Assembly: GCA_037176885.1 (NCBI GenBank)
Contig: JAWWNJ010000054.1
Coordinates: 496,001-560,000 of the forward strand
Source: Favolaschia claudopus
Taxonomy: Eukaryota; Basidiomycota; Agaricomycetes; Agaricales; Mycenaceae
Length of the DNA stretch: 64,000 nucleotides
Direction of reading: 5' to 3'
Part shown: in pieces, positions 24,038 to 37,100 of the stretch
Layout: the number at the start of each line of letters is the position of its first letter
How positions within the stretch are numbered: the first letter of the stretch is position 1
The notes under the pieces: model-generated
What the model saw: only the letters and a program-made list of their open reading frames with translations
Database searches by the model: none
What the model was told of the DNA's origin: nothing
Translations under genes and position numbers: made by a program

Positions 24038-27000
24038 TAGTGCTGCCGGGAGCTGAGTTGGAGCTGAGCTCGAGGTGATTGCCCATCAGCTCGCTCGAGC
24101 TCGGAGTTGGGCCGAGGCAGCTTGGAGCTGACATCCATAAACGGAAGTTTCCGTCCCACGGTCCCCCGTCTCCTCGTTTCGAGCTACATTGCATTGTTTT
24201 GACCTCGTATGCACCTCAAAAATGTGGTACAATTCTCCAAAAAGTATAATAAACATATGGACAATAAAAGACTATACAGTTTATGAGTAAAGTATGGAAC
24301 AATACAAAGCACAATGATCATACAAGTGAATACAACGTAAAAATCAAACGGGCGAAGCCCAGGAAGATTCTATAAGATCCTCCGCAATCAACCTTTCTGC
24401 TACATCAGGGTCAATATCAACAACAGACAGATCTTCCTCGGTTACGACTAACTCGTCGCAAAATTTGATGCGATCCTGTCGATAAATTAATTTGAGAATC
24501 TGGAGCATTTCCATCATCTCGGGGGAGAGACTGTTGCGTAGGGAGGCATCTGTGTCCTTGCTCGAAGAGAAAACACGCTCGCATGGTACCGCTGAAGCCT
24601 GAACAGGCAATACATCGACCGCCACGCGAAATAGGTGCCGGAACCGATACTGGCGAGCCTGTAACAATTTAGAAACCAACACAATCACAAAGAATACTCG
24701 AAACTCACCTCCCAGTAGCGAAGCAGGTCGAGGTCCTCATATTCTGGATCCGATCCACCCAGAAGGCCCTCCCTCTCATATTCATTCAGCTCCGTGTCGA
24801 CAATCTGCTCATCTTCGGCAGCCGCCCGGCGCTCCGCCTCGGCTTGCTCTTCCTCCGAAAGCGGCTGTGAATCTTGACTGCTTGGTGGAGATTCAATGTC
24901 GGAAGCAGAGAGCTCTTTTACAAGAGCACCCAGTTTTGCAAAACCAGATTTCTGTGCACGAGCGGCGTGGGACGAGGACGGCGTGTGAACAGCGCGGCGA
25001 CTGGCAGTTAAAGGAATCTGGGCAGTGCTTGCAGAGTTCTGGTTAGTGCGGAACTCTCGGCGGTACTCCAGCATCTTGGTAGTTTGTCAGTAGTGCAATA
25101 ATGGGAAGATTTGGGACGCACTGCTGCACGTATCCAAGTTCTGGCTTCCTCCGCATCTGACGGGGACCAGTTATCCCTGAGCCATTGAAGTTTTGTTGTC
25201 GGATTTAAAACTGAGAAATAATATGAGTGGTTGAAGCGAATGAGGTGAAGAAGAGCGAAGTGTTTACCCATGGCCAGCGCGTAAATTCGAGTGCGCCGAG
25301 ACATCCCGAGGTATTCGGTGAATTTATCGACAGCGGCGTTAATACCGAGACTGATTTTCGGGAGCTCTCGAGCAAGAAGCTTGAGTGCGGCAATGAGCTG
25401 CTCATAGAGTGGGAGCACATAGGACAGGGTAGGCGCTTTCTCCGCAGATACTATCTCCTGGACAAGATGTGGGACCTTTAAAAAGCGCCGAATGTCGACG
25501 AGCACAGTCTTGGCGATCGGATCGAGTCGGTCATCTGAAATCTCGACTTGCATTGGGTCGTCGAGAAATGCCTCAACAGCCTGAACGAAATTGCAAGTCA
25601 AATTCAATCCCTACCAGCAAGAAAAAAACAATAGAACAAACCAAATCTTGCTCAAGATACCGGTCTATCATCAAGAACGTAGCCGACCAACGCGTGTCGA
25701 CATCTTGCAAGAGCTGTATGACGCGCAGCTTCAAGGCGGGTTCGCCGAAGCCGCCCTCCTCGTTGCCACGTTCGATCGTCTCCTTAAAATTATCCCGTCG
25801 TTGACCAGACGCTCGGCACGATGTAACGAGTGTCCGAGTTTGTTTGACTGGATTTTTTCTTAGCGCCTCCCAATACCCGACATCCTGCTTCAGTGCCTCG
25901 GGAATCGGCGTGCCGTAGTTGTCCGAATCGACACCATCTTGATAAGCATGTAATTCGGGAAGTGTTGCGAGAGCGGCTTTGACAGCAATATTGACGACAT
26001 GCGGAAAACAGCTGAACACGGTTAGCCCTCAGACTCGGGAATAAATCATCAAAACTCACCGAATTCTGTTCCCTTCCGCATCGAAAGGAATTCCGAGTAC
26101 GGCGAGCTCCTGCGCAATATACACCATGCATGTGTTATTGTTGCTAGCATTGTCGCATGTAATCATTCCGACCTGAGTGATCATCAGCAGGCCGTTCAAT
26201 TCACAACTCTATGTGACTTACTTTGTGCAAACAACCAATCTCCTTCAAAACTTGTACAAAGATTTTGGCGATATTTTGACCGGTATGTCTCCCATCCAAT
26301 CGACGAAAAGCAACGAGCCGAGTTTTAAGTACAAGGTGCCCATTCGCGTCTCGGACGATGTAGTGCGCGGTAATCCCCAAATGCGAGTCAAGATTTTCGC
26401 GACTCCACACATCCTGGGTGTAAGACTGTCGCCCAAGCGAGTTCTGCGCATATAATTAGAGGGTGAATCGTTAGAATATAACATGACATACCTGTATTTC
26501 ATGAATCATTAACTGATATTCGGCCTGGAACCGTTTGACAATCAATTCTGATAACTTCGTGCGATGAGGAATGTCCTTGTCCTCCAATTGAGCCCCAATA
26601 AAGAGGAGGAGATCACGGAGTTCGGGACAATCCACCACGTCCAGAGACTAACCAAATATATCAGAATCGCAAGAAACAATGATGAGATAGCACCAACCTG
26701 ATCATCAACAGCGATCCACTTAACCAATCGTTCGTAGAATCCGGGAATAGAAAATTCCTCTCGCTCTCCCGGAGTCTTCGGCGCCTTTGCGAGAATATCC
26801 CAATTCTTGAGCCCCTTCAAGATGACCATATCCTTCCAAACTTTACCATGTTCTCCCTCAAGATGATTTCGGATGGTCTTGGTTTGTCCAGGACCATTCT
26901 TCCATGCCTTCCATTTTGGAAATCTAACGAAAGAAGGGTTTAGCTTGAATAGGTACACGAATAAAATACAATGGAACACTCACGGACAGAGGCGGCATGA

Positions 27001-28033
27001 TAAATGAGAAAAGACCTTTTTATCCGGGCGATCTACCTTCATTTCGGTAGGTTCTGGTGCGACAGTTGGCGCAGAAGGGCCGTGGACACCTCGAACGAAA
27101 TACCAAACATCCGTCGCATCGTCTGCAGATGCCGAAGATTTGTTGATCAGAGAGCCAAAGTTTGCGTGAGGGATCGCGGGATGGGAAACAGATTCAGACG
27201 CTGCGGCTGCTGCCGCCATGTTTGCACCAGACGGACCCACCCCATAAACCGCGGGTTCGGAGGTTGAATTAGAGTCAACGCGGCGCCGGGTACGGGAAGT
27301 AGTTGCCGAGTTAGCATTGGGATTAGCTTTGCGTTTCTTCTTGCGCTGTGTCGGAGCGACGTCGGCATTAATCGTATTAGTCGCGTCGATAAATGGGGCA
27401 CGAGGTTCCGTAGACGAAGGGGGTGGTATCACGGTGTTGAATGAAGCAGGGTATGAATTTTGAAAGGCGTAAGCCTGGCCGAAAGCGGCGTGAGGTGGTG
27501 GTGGAGGATACGGCGATCCGGGGATGAAAGCCGGAGGCGGGAGAGACATAGGGGACACCTGAGAGCCAGGCCATGAGCCAAAGACGTTGGGGGTTGGGTA
27601 CGAATTCATCGTGAAGTTGTAATGGAGTATAATTGGGGCAATATATATGACATTTTAGAGGTATCTATTGCACGTACCTTGGACCCTGAGTGCGCCATGC
27701 ACTGTCCCGACGCGCCACCTTTGCGTCATATTTCCAGCTTTGTGGGGCGTTTCGCGTCCTGCGGGGCAGTCAGCCGGTGACGTCGATGCCAAGCGAGGTT
27801 GAGGTGAGGCATAGGAGGATTGGTTTGCGCCAGGATGCGCTGGTCGGTGAGCGGGAGGAGGAGGAGTGTGGTAGACGCGTCAGTCACTCAGTGACGCTGT
27901 CAAAAATGTCACGGTGCCTGTTTTGGGAGCGGAGGCGAGGCGAGCTGGCATCACCTCGAGGTGCCGTTTATGGTAACGGGTCGAGTTGGAGCTGAACTCA
28001 GCTCGGAGCTAACTCCAGCTCCCGGCAGCACTA
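24038..28033 (-). mobile_element. Complete hAT transposon, 3996 bp
   Basis: Termini TAGTGCTGCCGGGAGCTG (left) and its exact complement (right) give an 18-base perfect TIR, followed by subterminal GAGCTGA-type repeats. The eight bases CTGAAAAG occur directly outside both ends (24030-24037 and 28034-28041), the target duplication expected for hAT. The transposase inside appears intact. The insertion lies about 510 bases upstream of the DUF6534 gene. A second copy begins at 62060 and a deletion derivative lies at 822-1259. Confidence 0.95.
24344..27609 (-). CDS. hAT transposase, BED zinc finger type
   Basis: This enzyme would cut and paste the surrounding hAT element. It starts MNSYPTPNVFGSWPG (ATG 27609), with a Pro/Ser-rich leader and a basic patch (QRKKKRKANPN). 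A BED-type zinc finger follows, split by an intron: CRLC, then KNGPGQTKTIRNHLEGEH. Next come RNase H-fold blocks: TQDVWSRENLDSHLGITAHY, VGMITCDNASNNNTCMV (an Asp-containing catalytic block), CFPHVVNIAVKAAL and DVDTRWSATFLMIDRY (the conserved RW motif). The C-terminal dimerisation domain is clear: VLPVQASAVPCERVFSSSKD and SPEMMEMLQILK, ending SWASPV and a stop at 24344. There are about nine short introns and no stop or frameshift seen in the exon chain, so the copy may be functional. Confidence 0.88.
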
Positions 28034-28543
28034 CTGAAAAGGAAGAACGTCGATCATTATATTGGCGCTTCTGTCGGCAATCTTCAATTACCCAATGGCC
28101 ATATCAGGTCACCGTCAGACCATGCCCAAAATGGGTACCAGTCCACGACATTTGAACGCCGTTCCGCATAAAATCTAGAGCCGTCCACCCTCCGTCGTGA
28201 AGCTTGTTGTTTGCATCCCTTGGTCTCGAGGCCAAGTATTGCCTGTTTGGTCTCCACCCCTAACCGTCTATCGACGTCAATCACCACCGAAATTCGTCTT
28301 CGAAACGGAAAATTAAGTAGTTGGGTTCTGCCATGCGAGCGAGCCAAGGACCAGCCGGGTCCTTTCGTACATGCGTTTCACTTGCCGGGGCCGTGGAGCT
28401 TTTACCTAACTAGTAACCATCGAAATACCTCTTCCAGCCCGCACGCGACCTCACACCGTCGACGGCCTGAGAGTTCTCTATTTTCCTACTTATATCTCTT
28501 CCTAATTCCATTGCTATCTCTTACCAACTTCCCCGACTAAAAA

Positions 28544-30488
28544 ATGGCCGTCCCAAGCACCCTTGACAATACTTACGGTCTCCTGTATATTGCTGTCGTT
28601 GTTTCTGCTGCGTAAGTCCCTCCTGGTGCGCCCACATACCTAGCTAATTTGTTTCCACCGCACCCAAGTCTGTATGGAGGTCTGTAGAGCGCATTGACGC
28701 GTAGCGCGTAGCGACCCGTTGCTGACTCTTGGAATCAGCTGGGATCCTTCAGTTCTGGATGTACGTTCGAAAGTACCATTCGAAAGATCCGTTACTTCTC
28801 AAATCCCTGGTATGTCTAGTAGTTGATGCCTAGTATCTTGTTCTGCTTCATGCGCAATCACTCACCAATTGTTACGGTCTGTAGGTTTTCGCGGTTCTCA
28901 TATGCGACACTGTCCAGCAGGCTCTACTTTGCCATTCAGGTACGCAAATCAAGATCTTCTGTCTTCCAGTTCTCATCGCTGTGGATTAGTATATAAGTAT
29001 TTGGGTAAGTCGCCCACGAGCACAGCAGTTCCTTCATAACGCAAGTCCGGCAGTGACGTCCATCGGAGACCCAGGGATCCTAATCATCGTCGAACAGTAA
29101 TTGATGTGGCACCAGGATTTGTCCTTGGCGTACTGACCTCAATCCAGAACGCTCATGATCGAGCTGTTTTTCAGTTGCGCAATTGCCACTCTTGTCCAAC
29201 AGTCAGTACATACTTCTAGACCATGCAAATCTCGCACTTACAATATCCAATAGGTTCTACTGCTGGCGAATCTACAAGAGTACGTCTGGAGTATGCGATG
29301 CAGTCAGTCTAACTCTTACCCGCACAGTTGGTAAAAGCGCTGTCCTCGCGATTGCCGTATCTCTGGTTAGCTGGACATCTTGCGGTATTTATTGGCTACT
29401 TTTCCTTGATCGTCTTGAAATAAACATCGTTGCTCGTAGTGACGTTAACAGGTACGAGTGTCATTTTGAACTTTACGCTCAATCAACGCTGAAAACGCAT
29501 CAACGCAGTCTACTCGGTCAAGGCGTACGTGCATGCCTCATCAGCTCCGTCTCGCGCTGAGTTCAATTCTCTCTAGTGTTCAACTGAAGCTGCTCAGTGA
29601 TGTGATCACATTGAAGGTACTTGCGTGTTGTCATATCTTTCATTGCAATCCATGTTGAACCATGCTGTAGAAATTATCAATCGCTGCAAACACGCTGTCC
29701 GCGGTGACGGACGTAACGATTTCTGTTGTGCTCGTAATCATTTTGCATGCCGCCAAGACAGGATTCAAAAGGACAACGGACCTCGTCAACAGATTGGTAT
29801 GTCGCGAATAGCGCTTGGTAGTTGAATAAGTTTCATCTGATTGTCTGACGTTTAGATGATATTCACCTTCAACACTGGTAACTCAATCTGACTGGCCTTC
29901 AAATAAAGATTGACGGAATCTGTCCAGGCTTGCCGACCAGCGTGTGCGCACTAGTAGCCACCGTTTGCGTAAGTTGAAGTCATTTTATTTTCCGTGGCGC
30001 CAAGGCGAACTCATAACCATCAGGTTGCGGCCTTCCCCAACACATTCCTTTAGTGCGTCTTTTTCCGCGTTCGCGAGGTGATAGTCCTGATGGGTTTCAT
30101 CCAGTATCTTCTTCTTCCTGCTCCGTGAGTCTAAACCCGGCCATGCGATTCATTTCCACTGAAATCGTATACAATACAAGTCGGGCGCTTTTACACCAAC
30201 TCGATTCTCGTCACTCTCAATTCACGAGAATACATCCGGCACGCAAGCGACGTTGCTAGCCAAGAGCATTACTCTCTAGATTCGGGACGCGTTCGAGTGA
30301 GTTTTTCCGCTCGTTTCTGCATGCATTCTCGACAACGATCACTCACTCACCTTCGGTATTCGCGTCAGGCACAACCTAGTACTCTGTCGCGCGACGCTAT
30401 CGCAATACGAATCGACACGAACACAATGCACGACAACGTAAGCTGTTCACTTGCCGTCTCGATTCCGTTAACACACACACTCAATTAG
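28544..30488 (+). CDS. DUF6534 multi-pass membrane protein
   Basis: This belongs to the large basidiomycete family of seven-helix-like membrane proteins with a C-terminal DUF6534 domain; function unknown. Many very small exons are joined by 45-60-base introns. The start MAVPSTLDNTYGLLYIAVVV (first membrane helix) is followed by VRKYHSKDPLLLKSL, VFAVLICDTVQQALLCHSVY, ELFFSCAIATLVQQFYCWRI, SIAANTLSAVTDVTISVVLV and IFFFLLR. The hallmark near the C-terminus is GRFYTNSILVTLNSREYIR, then AIAIRIDTNT. The 3' end is uncertain: a 76-base intron (gtgagt...gtcag) before the last exon is likely. The complete hAT element lies 5' of it and could affect its promoter. Confidence 0.8.
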
Positions 30489-31705
30489 AACTCATCTCAG
30501 GATCTGAAGAGCTCCCATTAGACGTTTGAAGGGAGTTCTTGTAGATAATGCTTATAGCGTACCGCTACCCTAATACCTTCCGGATGTTATACCGCCTTTA
30601 TATTGTTAGTACATAGTGTTGCGGATTTAAGAGATTTGGCGGGCGTTTTGCAGTGCTTAAATTTAACACTTCGCTTGTGTACCGTGTGATGGAAGCAGTT
30701 GAGTGAGGCGTGATTCTTTCACGGTTCTATTCAGGTGTTAGATTTGAACAGCTCAATTCAGCGCCCAACTGTTATAATTATACGCTTCAACTGTGGTCTT
30801 GAGTGCGTGCTGTAAACAGTTGCTCTTGTATCAGCCTTCCTCTAAAGTAATAAAAAACATCCAAATTATTATTTAAAAATTATCCTTAGAGCTGCGGGAA
30901 CTGCAGGCAATATTTCAAGCATCGTCTGAGCTGGAGGAGGGAGGACGTGGTGTTTTGAGTTTGTACTGTCCTTAAATCAGTTCCTAAATTTTCCTTAAAT
31001 TCTCACATAGTCACTACATATCTGCCACATAGTTGATGAAGATTTAAGCACTGTAGGAAGTGTAGTATTTTGACACTATAGCCAAAGGTGTAGATTTTAC
31101 ACATCTCTCAGGTGTTCACATTCAACAGTTGAAAGATGAGTGAAGTGTGAGAATCGCGCAGTTGATCTCAAAGTGTGTTAATAGGACGTCGCTGAACTGT
31201 GTAAATCAAGCAGGCTATAAGGAGAGCGAACTGCGAAATTTCAACAATTTCGTGCAACTGTGTAAGTTAAACAGTTGAGCTATGTTTAAAGTTTGCAGCT
31301 TGTCCGGCTCCTTCCCCATTGGGAACTGCTTAAATTTCACACTTCGCTTCGCTAAATTTCCCCCAACTATGACCTACATAGAAACGAAATCGAGTTTTGG
31401 CAGCGCTTGAAGCGACTGAGATCGTCTGTTCAGTGTTCGGGTGTGAAATGGGGAATGCCGTGAAGGAGAAAGCTGCCAGTCAATAGCCTCTTGATCAAAC
31501 CATAAAGAATGCCAAATAGAGTTCCATATTCGGCAATTAAACTTCAATGTGAAGAAATAGGAAGGAGTTGACGATCATTCGCCAGTTCGCCAGACATGTC
31601 GTAAATGATACATCGGGGACCAAAACGTAGCAACAGTGATTGTACAGCAATAACCAGACCACACCAAGAGCCTCAGATGTAACCGTCCCTGACCTGTTCT
31701 CCATA
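30489..31705. other. 1.2 kb A/T-rich intergenic DNA with short repeats
   Basis: No gene is visible between the DUF6534 gene and the APSES gene, both of which end here. Two near-copies of GCTTAAATTTnACACTTCGCT (about 30655 and 31328) and two of AACTGTGTAAnTnAAnCAG (about 31195 and 31256) hint at an old, decayed repeat. Confidence 0.5.
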
Positions 31706-34067
31706 TTAGTGCGCCGAAACCGCTTGCAAATAACAAGAAAATACTTTTTGCATGAAGCCAGACACTCGACCAATGTCGACGATTGACGATTCGCTTTCGA
31801 CAGCGACAACGAGATTTTCGAGCATCTGTTATGAATTAACAGAGACAAGGGAGGTCGGAGACGATTCGAAAACACACCTCTTCCACTTTGTCAATCGGAA
31901 TTTGTGCACAAAGAGCAACAATCTTCTTGCATTGATATTCTTTCTCTGCGCTTGCGCCCTGGAGTCCCTTCAGACGCGCCTTCATCAAATCCTCCATACG
32001 TGCGTGCCACAATTTTAACCGTCTGAGGCGAATGAGGCTTGTCACCGAATCAACGGGCGGCAAAGGCGGCTCCGGCTCGACATGTTCTGCAATGTCGATC
32101 GATTCACCGACGCCTACCATGGTGGAATTCGTCCCCCGCCATTGGAATGCAGGGCCACCATTGTTCTCGTCCCCAGCATTGGCATCCTCCGTCTCATCTT
32201 CGACTTCTCCTTCTGCATCAGGATCGCCACTACCATTGCTACGACCCGTCCAGTCGAACTGGTCCTCTTCAATGAGTGCTTTCTCGATGTTGCGCACTCG
32301 TTGCGAGATTTGATCCAAATCACCGCACCGCGCTTGCCATGCCTGGACTTGCTTTCGCTGTTCAGAGAGCTCGCGCGTCGCTGCTCGTAAATGGGCCTGA
32401 GTGACATCCAGTGCATCCTGCTTCGACTTGATTTCGGATTGAAAGTCAGTACTGAGACTTTGTATCATGGTGGTCATGTCTGCGAGTAATCGCTGAGTTA
32501 CTCGGGAATTTGAAATGCAATGAGGGGACGTACCAGCTATAACATCCTGACTCTTCTGCACAGGAGCTGGTGGCCCCGTCCGTAAGACTGCCAGAATGTC
32601 TTCGGGCCGCGAACCACTGCTCAACACCTACGCAATGGCGAGTCAGGGCAAATTGTGAGGAAGGAGGAGATGGCTTACCTCTGTCTCAACGCCGAAGTCA
32701 CCAGGCCGCAATCCCAACTTATTTGGCAGCATCCTATTCGCACTAGACTTGCCGCGAGATGGAGAGCAGTATGACCTTGATCATCGAGAATGGTGTCAAC
32801 CTCAATTGAAGCTGGGGTGGCAGAGGTGCTGGGGCCAGCGGAATCGGGCGTCAACTCTCGTAGAAGCTCTATTACTGCGTGAGGGTCATCGGTTTGGCAT
32901 ATGGAGGCAATGACAGCGGCTCGACGAGGGTCGCGTATTGGTGCAGTGGGGTCAATCGATCTGGGAATGGAGGGTTTCGTCGCAAAACGGGTTGGAAAAT
33001 TAGCGAGTTCCCCTGAACCATTGGCGGGTTTGGCACTAGTGGAGCTGGGGGGTCGGGATACACCATTTGAGGGTCCAGCGACATTTATGGCCGACTGCAA
33101 AGAGGTGCCTTGAATGTTTTGAGGGATCTCTTCCGTCCTCAGACGTTTTGACGGTGAGGGGCCAATTTCACCATTGGTGGTGGCATGACCAGCGGAGGGA
33201 GGGCGCCCTTCGAATCCTGGCATTTCTGGCAATATTAGGCAGGGAGGTAAAGCTGAGAATGGTAAGCTACCTATTATGCTCATAGCCATTTCCATGTCTG
33301 TATCAGAGCGATTTCTCTTCAGAGCTGCTGGAGGAGGAGTCTGGGATGGGGGGTCCGGAGAGAAGGGCGACTGTCCATATGACGGCGAGGCAAAGCCTGG
33401 TTGTGAAGCGCTTGAAGTAGACGGGGTGAATAAGCCCTGTGCACGACCTTGATTAAGCAGCCGGAGAGCGGAACCAGGCATGATGGGCGGCGGGGCGAGA
33501 CTAGAGGGCATTTGTCCAGAATAGCTGCCCTGCGAGCCTGGTAGCGACGCTGGAAGGGTGCCATAGGAAGACGCGGCGGACAAGGGGCGCGGAGAGGCGG
33601 TTCCGATTGGCGCGGCCAACGGAAGGGGACCCAGAGAGCTTGTACTAGGGATGAAGTCGAATAGAGGGGCTAACAGCGGCCCAACGCCATACTGAAGGGC
33701 TATGTCGCGTCCACGTTCCAAAGGGATCCTGACAAAAGCTGAGGAGCCTGGAACAGGCGTTGAAAGAAGCGGACGAACCAAGTTCCCTGGTATTTTCCGT
33801 ATCCTCCTTGTACAATCTCGTGTTTCCCGGGCAGAATTTCTTTCTCGAGGATCTTGGTACGCCTGCCCTTGTCTACGCCGGCGACTTTGAGGATTTGGGT
33901 CGCGTTTACATAGGAATCTGCGCGACGGCGCATCACGGCGATGTTTCTGACCATACATTCGTAGACCTGGGACGCGTTGAGCAGAGCGCAAAGGATACAA
34001 GGAATAGACTTGCCTGTACAGACGAGTAGACCGCATTGTATATTTTGACTGCGTTGCCCGATTGCAT
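31706..34067 (-). CDS. APSES factor of the MBF type (Mbp1/Res-like)
   Basis: This is a DNA-binding subunit of an MBF-like complex, which drives G1/S transcription through ACGCGT boxes. The ATG at 34067 gives [16 protein letters not shown], joined by a 53-base intron to [40 protein letters not shown] and [14 protein letters not shown], the APSES/KilA-N winged helix (about residues 10-100). A Pro/Ser-rich linker with [17 protein letters not shown] follows, then ankyrin repeats ([14 protein letters not shown]) and a coiled-coil tail ([20 protein letters not shown]). The end is [20 protein letters not shown], then VSGFMQK and a stop at about 31706. It is divergent from the YVC1-like gene with start codons 46 bases apart. 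Identity is firm; the last exon end is less so. Confidence 0.87.
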
Positions 34068-34081
34068 GATGGGCGGAGTAA

Positions 34082-34087
34082 ACGCGT
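34082..34087. promoter_or_regulatory. MCB box (ACGCGT) between MBF-like and channel genes
   Basis: A perfect ACGCGT, the palindromic site bound by MBF, lies 15 bases upstream of the MBF-like ATG and 27 bases upstream of the divergent channel ATG. A second ACGCGT is at 33972-33977, inside intron 1 of the MBF-like gene. The sites are seen; autoregulation is inferred. Confidence 0.55.
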
Positions 34088-34113
34088 TGTGTCACACTTT
34101 TCTCTTGGCTCCC

Positions 34114-37100
34114 ATGGAAGAAGGCGTCGCGGCAGAAACCCAGCCTCTCATCAGCCCGTTCGTCTCCCCTCGGCCAGTCTATAGTTATTGACCGTATAGC
34201 AGTCGGGACATCGATGCCACTCCAGGTACATACCCCAATTATTGAATTTTTTGTCGGCGCGCCATAATGCCCGTTTCTTCAAGTGTACCCTGTCATTCAT
34301 ATGTGGGTCGTTCTATTGCTAGCATTGAGGGCTATTTTCGATAATCTTGCAGGATCAAGCTGGTTCGTATTGCGCACCATTGACAATGTATTTCCCGTCT
34401 CACCTGGGAACTCGTTTACTAGGATATCATGGTCCGTTTCTTTCTTCTCTCTACGCGGGCGAATTCATCATGTTATTGCCTTCCAGCATTTCATAGATAC
34501 GCCTTTGAGCTACGAGGCGCTGACCGCTCCAGATCTAACATATACGCTCATCCACCCCCTATTGGAGAAATATTGCAATCTGCAAAGGGCACATTCTAAC
34601 CTCTCCATCGTCTTCTGTCTGCTATTGAACAGGGTTCACTTCATTCGCGACGATAATATCTGTACGCGTCTACCCTTTCTCGTTGGTTTGCAACTGAACA
34701 AAATGCGCCGAGGCAGCGACCGCCGCGGTCTCCCAATCCCGTGCCATTCTTTGCGAAATCTTAGCCATTCGTACACTGCGCGATTACGGTAGCAGCATGA
34801 TGGACTTGACCGTCATTCTGACGACCAGCTGGCCGAGTTCGTGGATGAAAGTGTTCAGTACACCCGGGCTTTGCTAATTCGCTTCCCAGTATATTCTGGT
34901 GCGCCACAGGACGTGCTCGTCCATGGACGTCGAGAATTCGCAGATTTCGACGACGAAGAGCGAGTGGGAAACGCGATAGAAATGGCCATTATGGGCACGG
35001 CTAAACGCTTCATCAAGAGCTCTTCTTGCCAGAGGGTGATCGATGGTATCTATTCTGGCCGCTATGTGTATCAAGCAGAGAGCAGTCATTCTATACTTTC
35101 CGATGTGATGATTTGTCCCTTACCTCCAGTTCTTGCTGACGTCTTGCTTATATCTAGACATATAAACGAACTCCAATCCACATGTATGACCCACATAAAG
35201 CACCTCTTTTGGACCACTACCGGTTCGTTGTCGGAACTGTGTTGGTAATGTTTTTGCTGATTATCAGAAATTATGTAGCCTCAAAGTCCCTGCAATACGC
35301 TCTGTGCTCGAATACTCCAAGTAATTCGAATCACTCCACCTGGTCGCATTCTTTTCTCATATTGTAACAGCTTCTTGATATTATTCGTTCTATTCATCAT
35401 CGCGATGGAGACGAATGAGCTTCAACGCATCAATTTCTGGGAGGGCTTTTTCATGATCTACGCCCTCGGCTTTACCCTCGAGAAAATAGCCGCAATGCAG
35501 GAGCATGGAATCAAAGGTGCTTGACTCGCACTGTTTTTTTTTCAGAATTTTCTTATATTCCCAGTTTATTTCAACGGCACCTGGGTATGTGTCTCGGATC
35601 AGTCGTCCTTACCAGTTGGCTCAAACCTGCACAGAATGGCTTCGATATGGTTTTCGGTCGGCTTTAGTCCCTCGTTAGCTGCTTATATCATTGACCTGTT
35701 CGACAGTTGGAACGTACGGTGTCTACGCGTTTCTGAGAATGTATGGCGTCTATCACGATCGTAGGATTTCTTCGTCGTTTCGCCACCAGCCTACTTGACA
35801 TCTTGTAGGCCCCTGGGCTCGGGCAATGGGCGTGGATTCCATGGCCGCGATTGCCTGTCTGATGTTCCCTCGGTGAGCTTCATTCGACTAACCACCAAAA
35901 CGTGGGTTCAGTACCTCTCAGACTGGCTTTTGTCACTCTCAAGAACAACTTGATGGTTCTGAGTTTGAGGGCTATGCTTCTACAGGTTTGTTCATTCGAT
36001 AATGCTTGCTGCATCTCGCAATCCTATTTGACTATGCATGCGTCAGTTCGCCGCCCTCATGATGATTGCTGCCTTCTGCTTTTGCGGGTTCCTATATGGG
36101 CTATGGACGTGCGTCGTGCTGTCCTCGCACTTGTTTCCCGGCGTACAAGCTCACCTTTGATATCAGACTAAGCCGCAATTCAGCAGGGTGGCTCTTGACT
36201 GAGTGGTACTCCATTCCATACTGACAAAATTTTTCAGTTATAGCATATCCCAGATCGGGTGGTGGATGTTGGACTTGTGGTTTGGATTGGATGCCTCAGG
36301 GTTCGATAACGCTAGTCAGTGCCCTTATGATCAATCAACCTATGAACACTCACCGAACTCGCATCTAGGTCAATTCGATCCCATATTCGGTCCAGTCTTG
36401 GTTTGTCAGTTCATTCGCCTGACTTCGTGGACTCAGTCTCGTAGATGATCACATATGCCTGTCTGTCGAACACGCTGCTACTCACAGGTTCGCCTCTCCA
36501 TCCACGCGAGGCGTGAACTTTACAACTGATCCGGTTACGTCATGCAGTTCTGGTGTCGGTGTGTATATCTTGCATTGTACTGTTCCGCTCTCTGACCCGT
36601 TCCAAGATTCTTTCCAACACGTTTGCGACCATCAATGAAGATGCTGCTGCAGAGGTCAGTTTGTATCCCTTTCCGCATCATTGGTTTCTTCTAATCAACG
36701 CAATCAAGGCGATGTTCAGGAAAGCTGTTTCGACTATTGAAGGGTAAATTGAACTCTGCCATCATCCCTGATTTCTTTTGTCTAAATCTGTGAGCTTAGA
36801 GTGAAGGCAGACTTTTTGTTCTCATATCAACCTCCAATCAACTTGATTGCCTTATGTGTGATGTTACCATCGAGTTACATCCTTTCGCCTCGATGGTTCC
36901 ATAAAGTAAATCCTGCATCTTGTTGCTGAAAGGTTCTGACCGTCTCTTCGACAAGGTCAATGTGTTTATGATACGGTGGGGCTCCATCGACGGACCTTCA
37001 CAACGTTCTTTCTGATGCTCCGTCTAGGATAACGAGTTTCCCCATCTTGTTAATGATTTCGCTATATGAACGTCAAGCAAAAAAGAATGGGACAACAAAC

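Noticed and set aside
34114..34191. Nonsense mutation in exon 1 of the YVC1-like gene (in-frame TGA at 34189)
   Set aside because: A 42-base intron (34160-34201 region, gttcgt...tatag) removes the stop and joins ISP to SRDIDATPV in frame, which is the simpler explanation.
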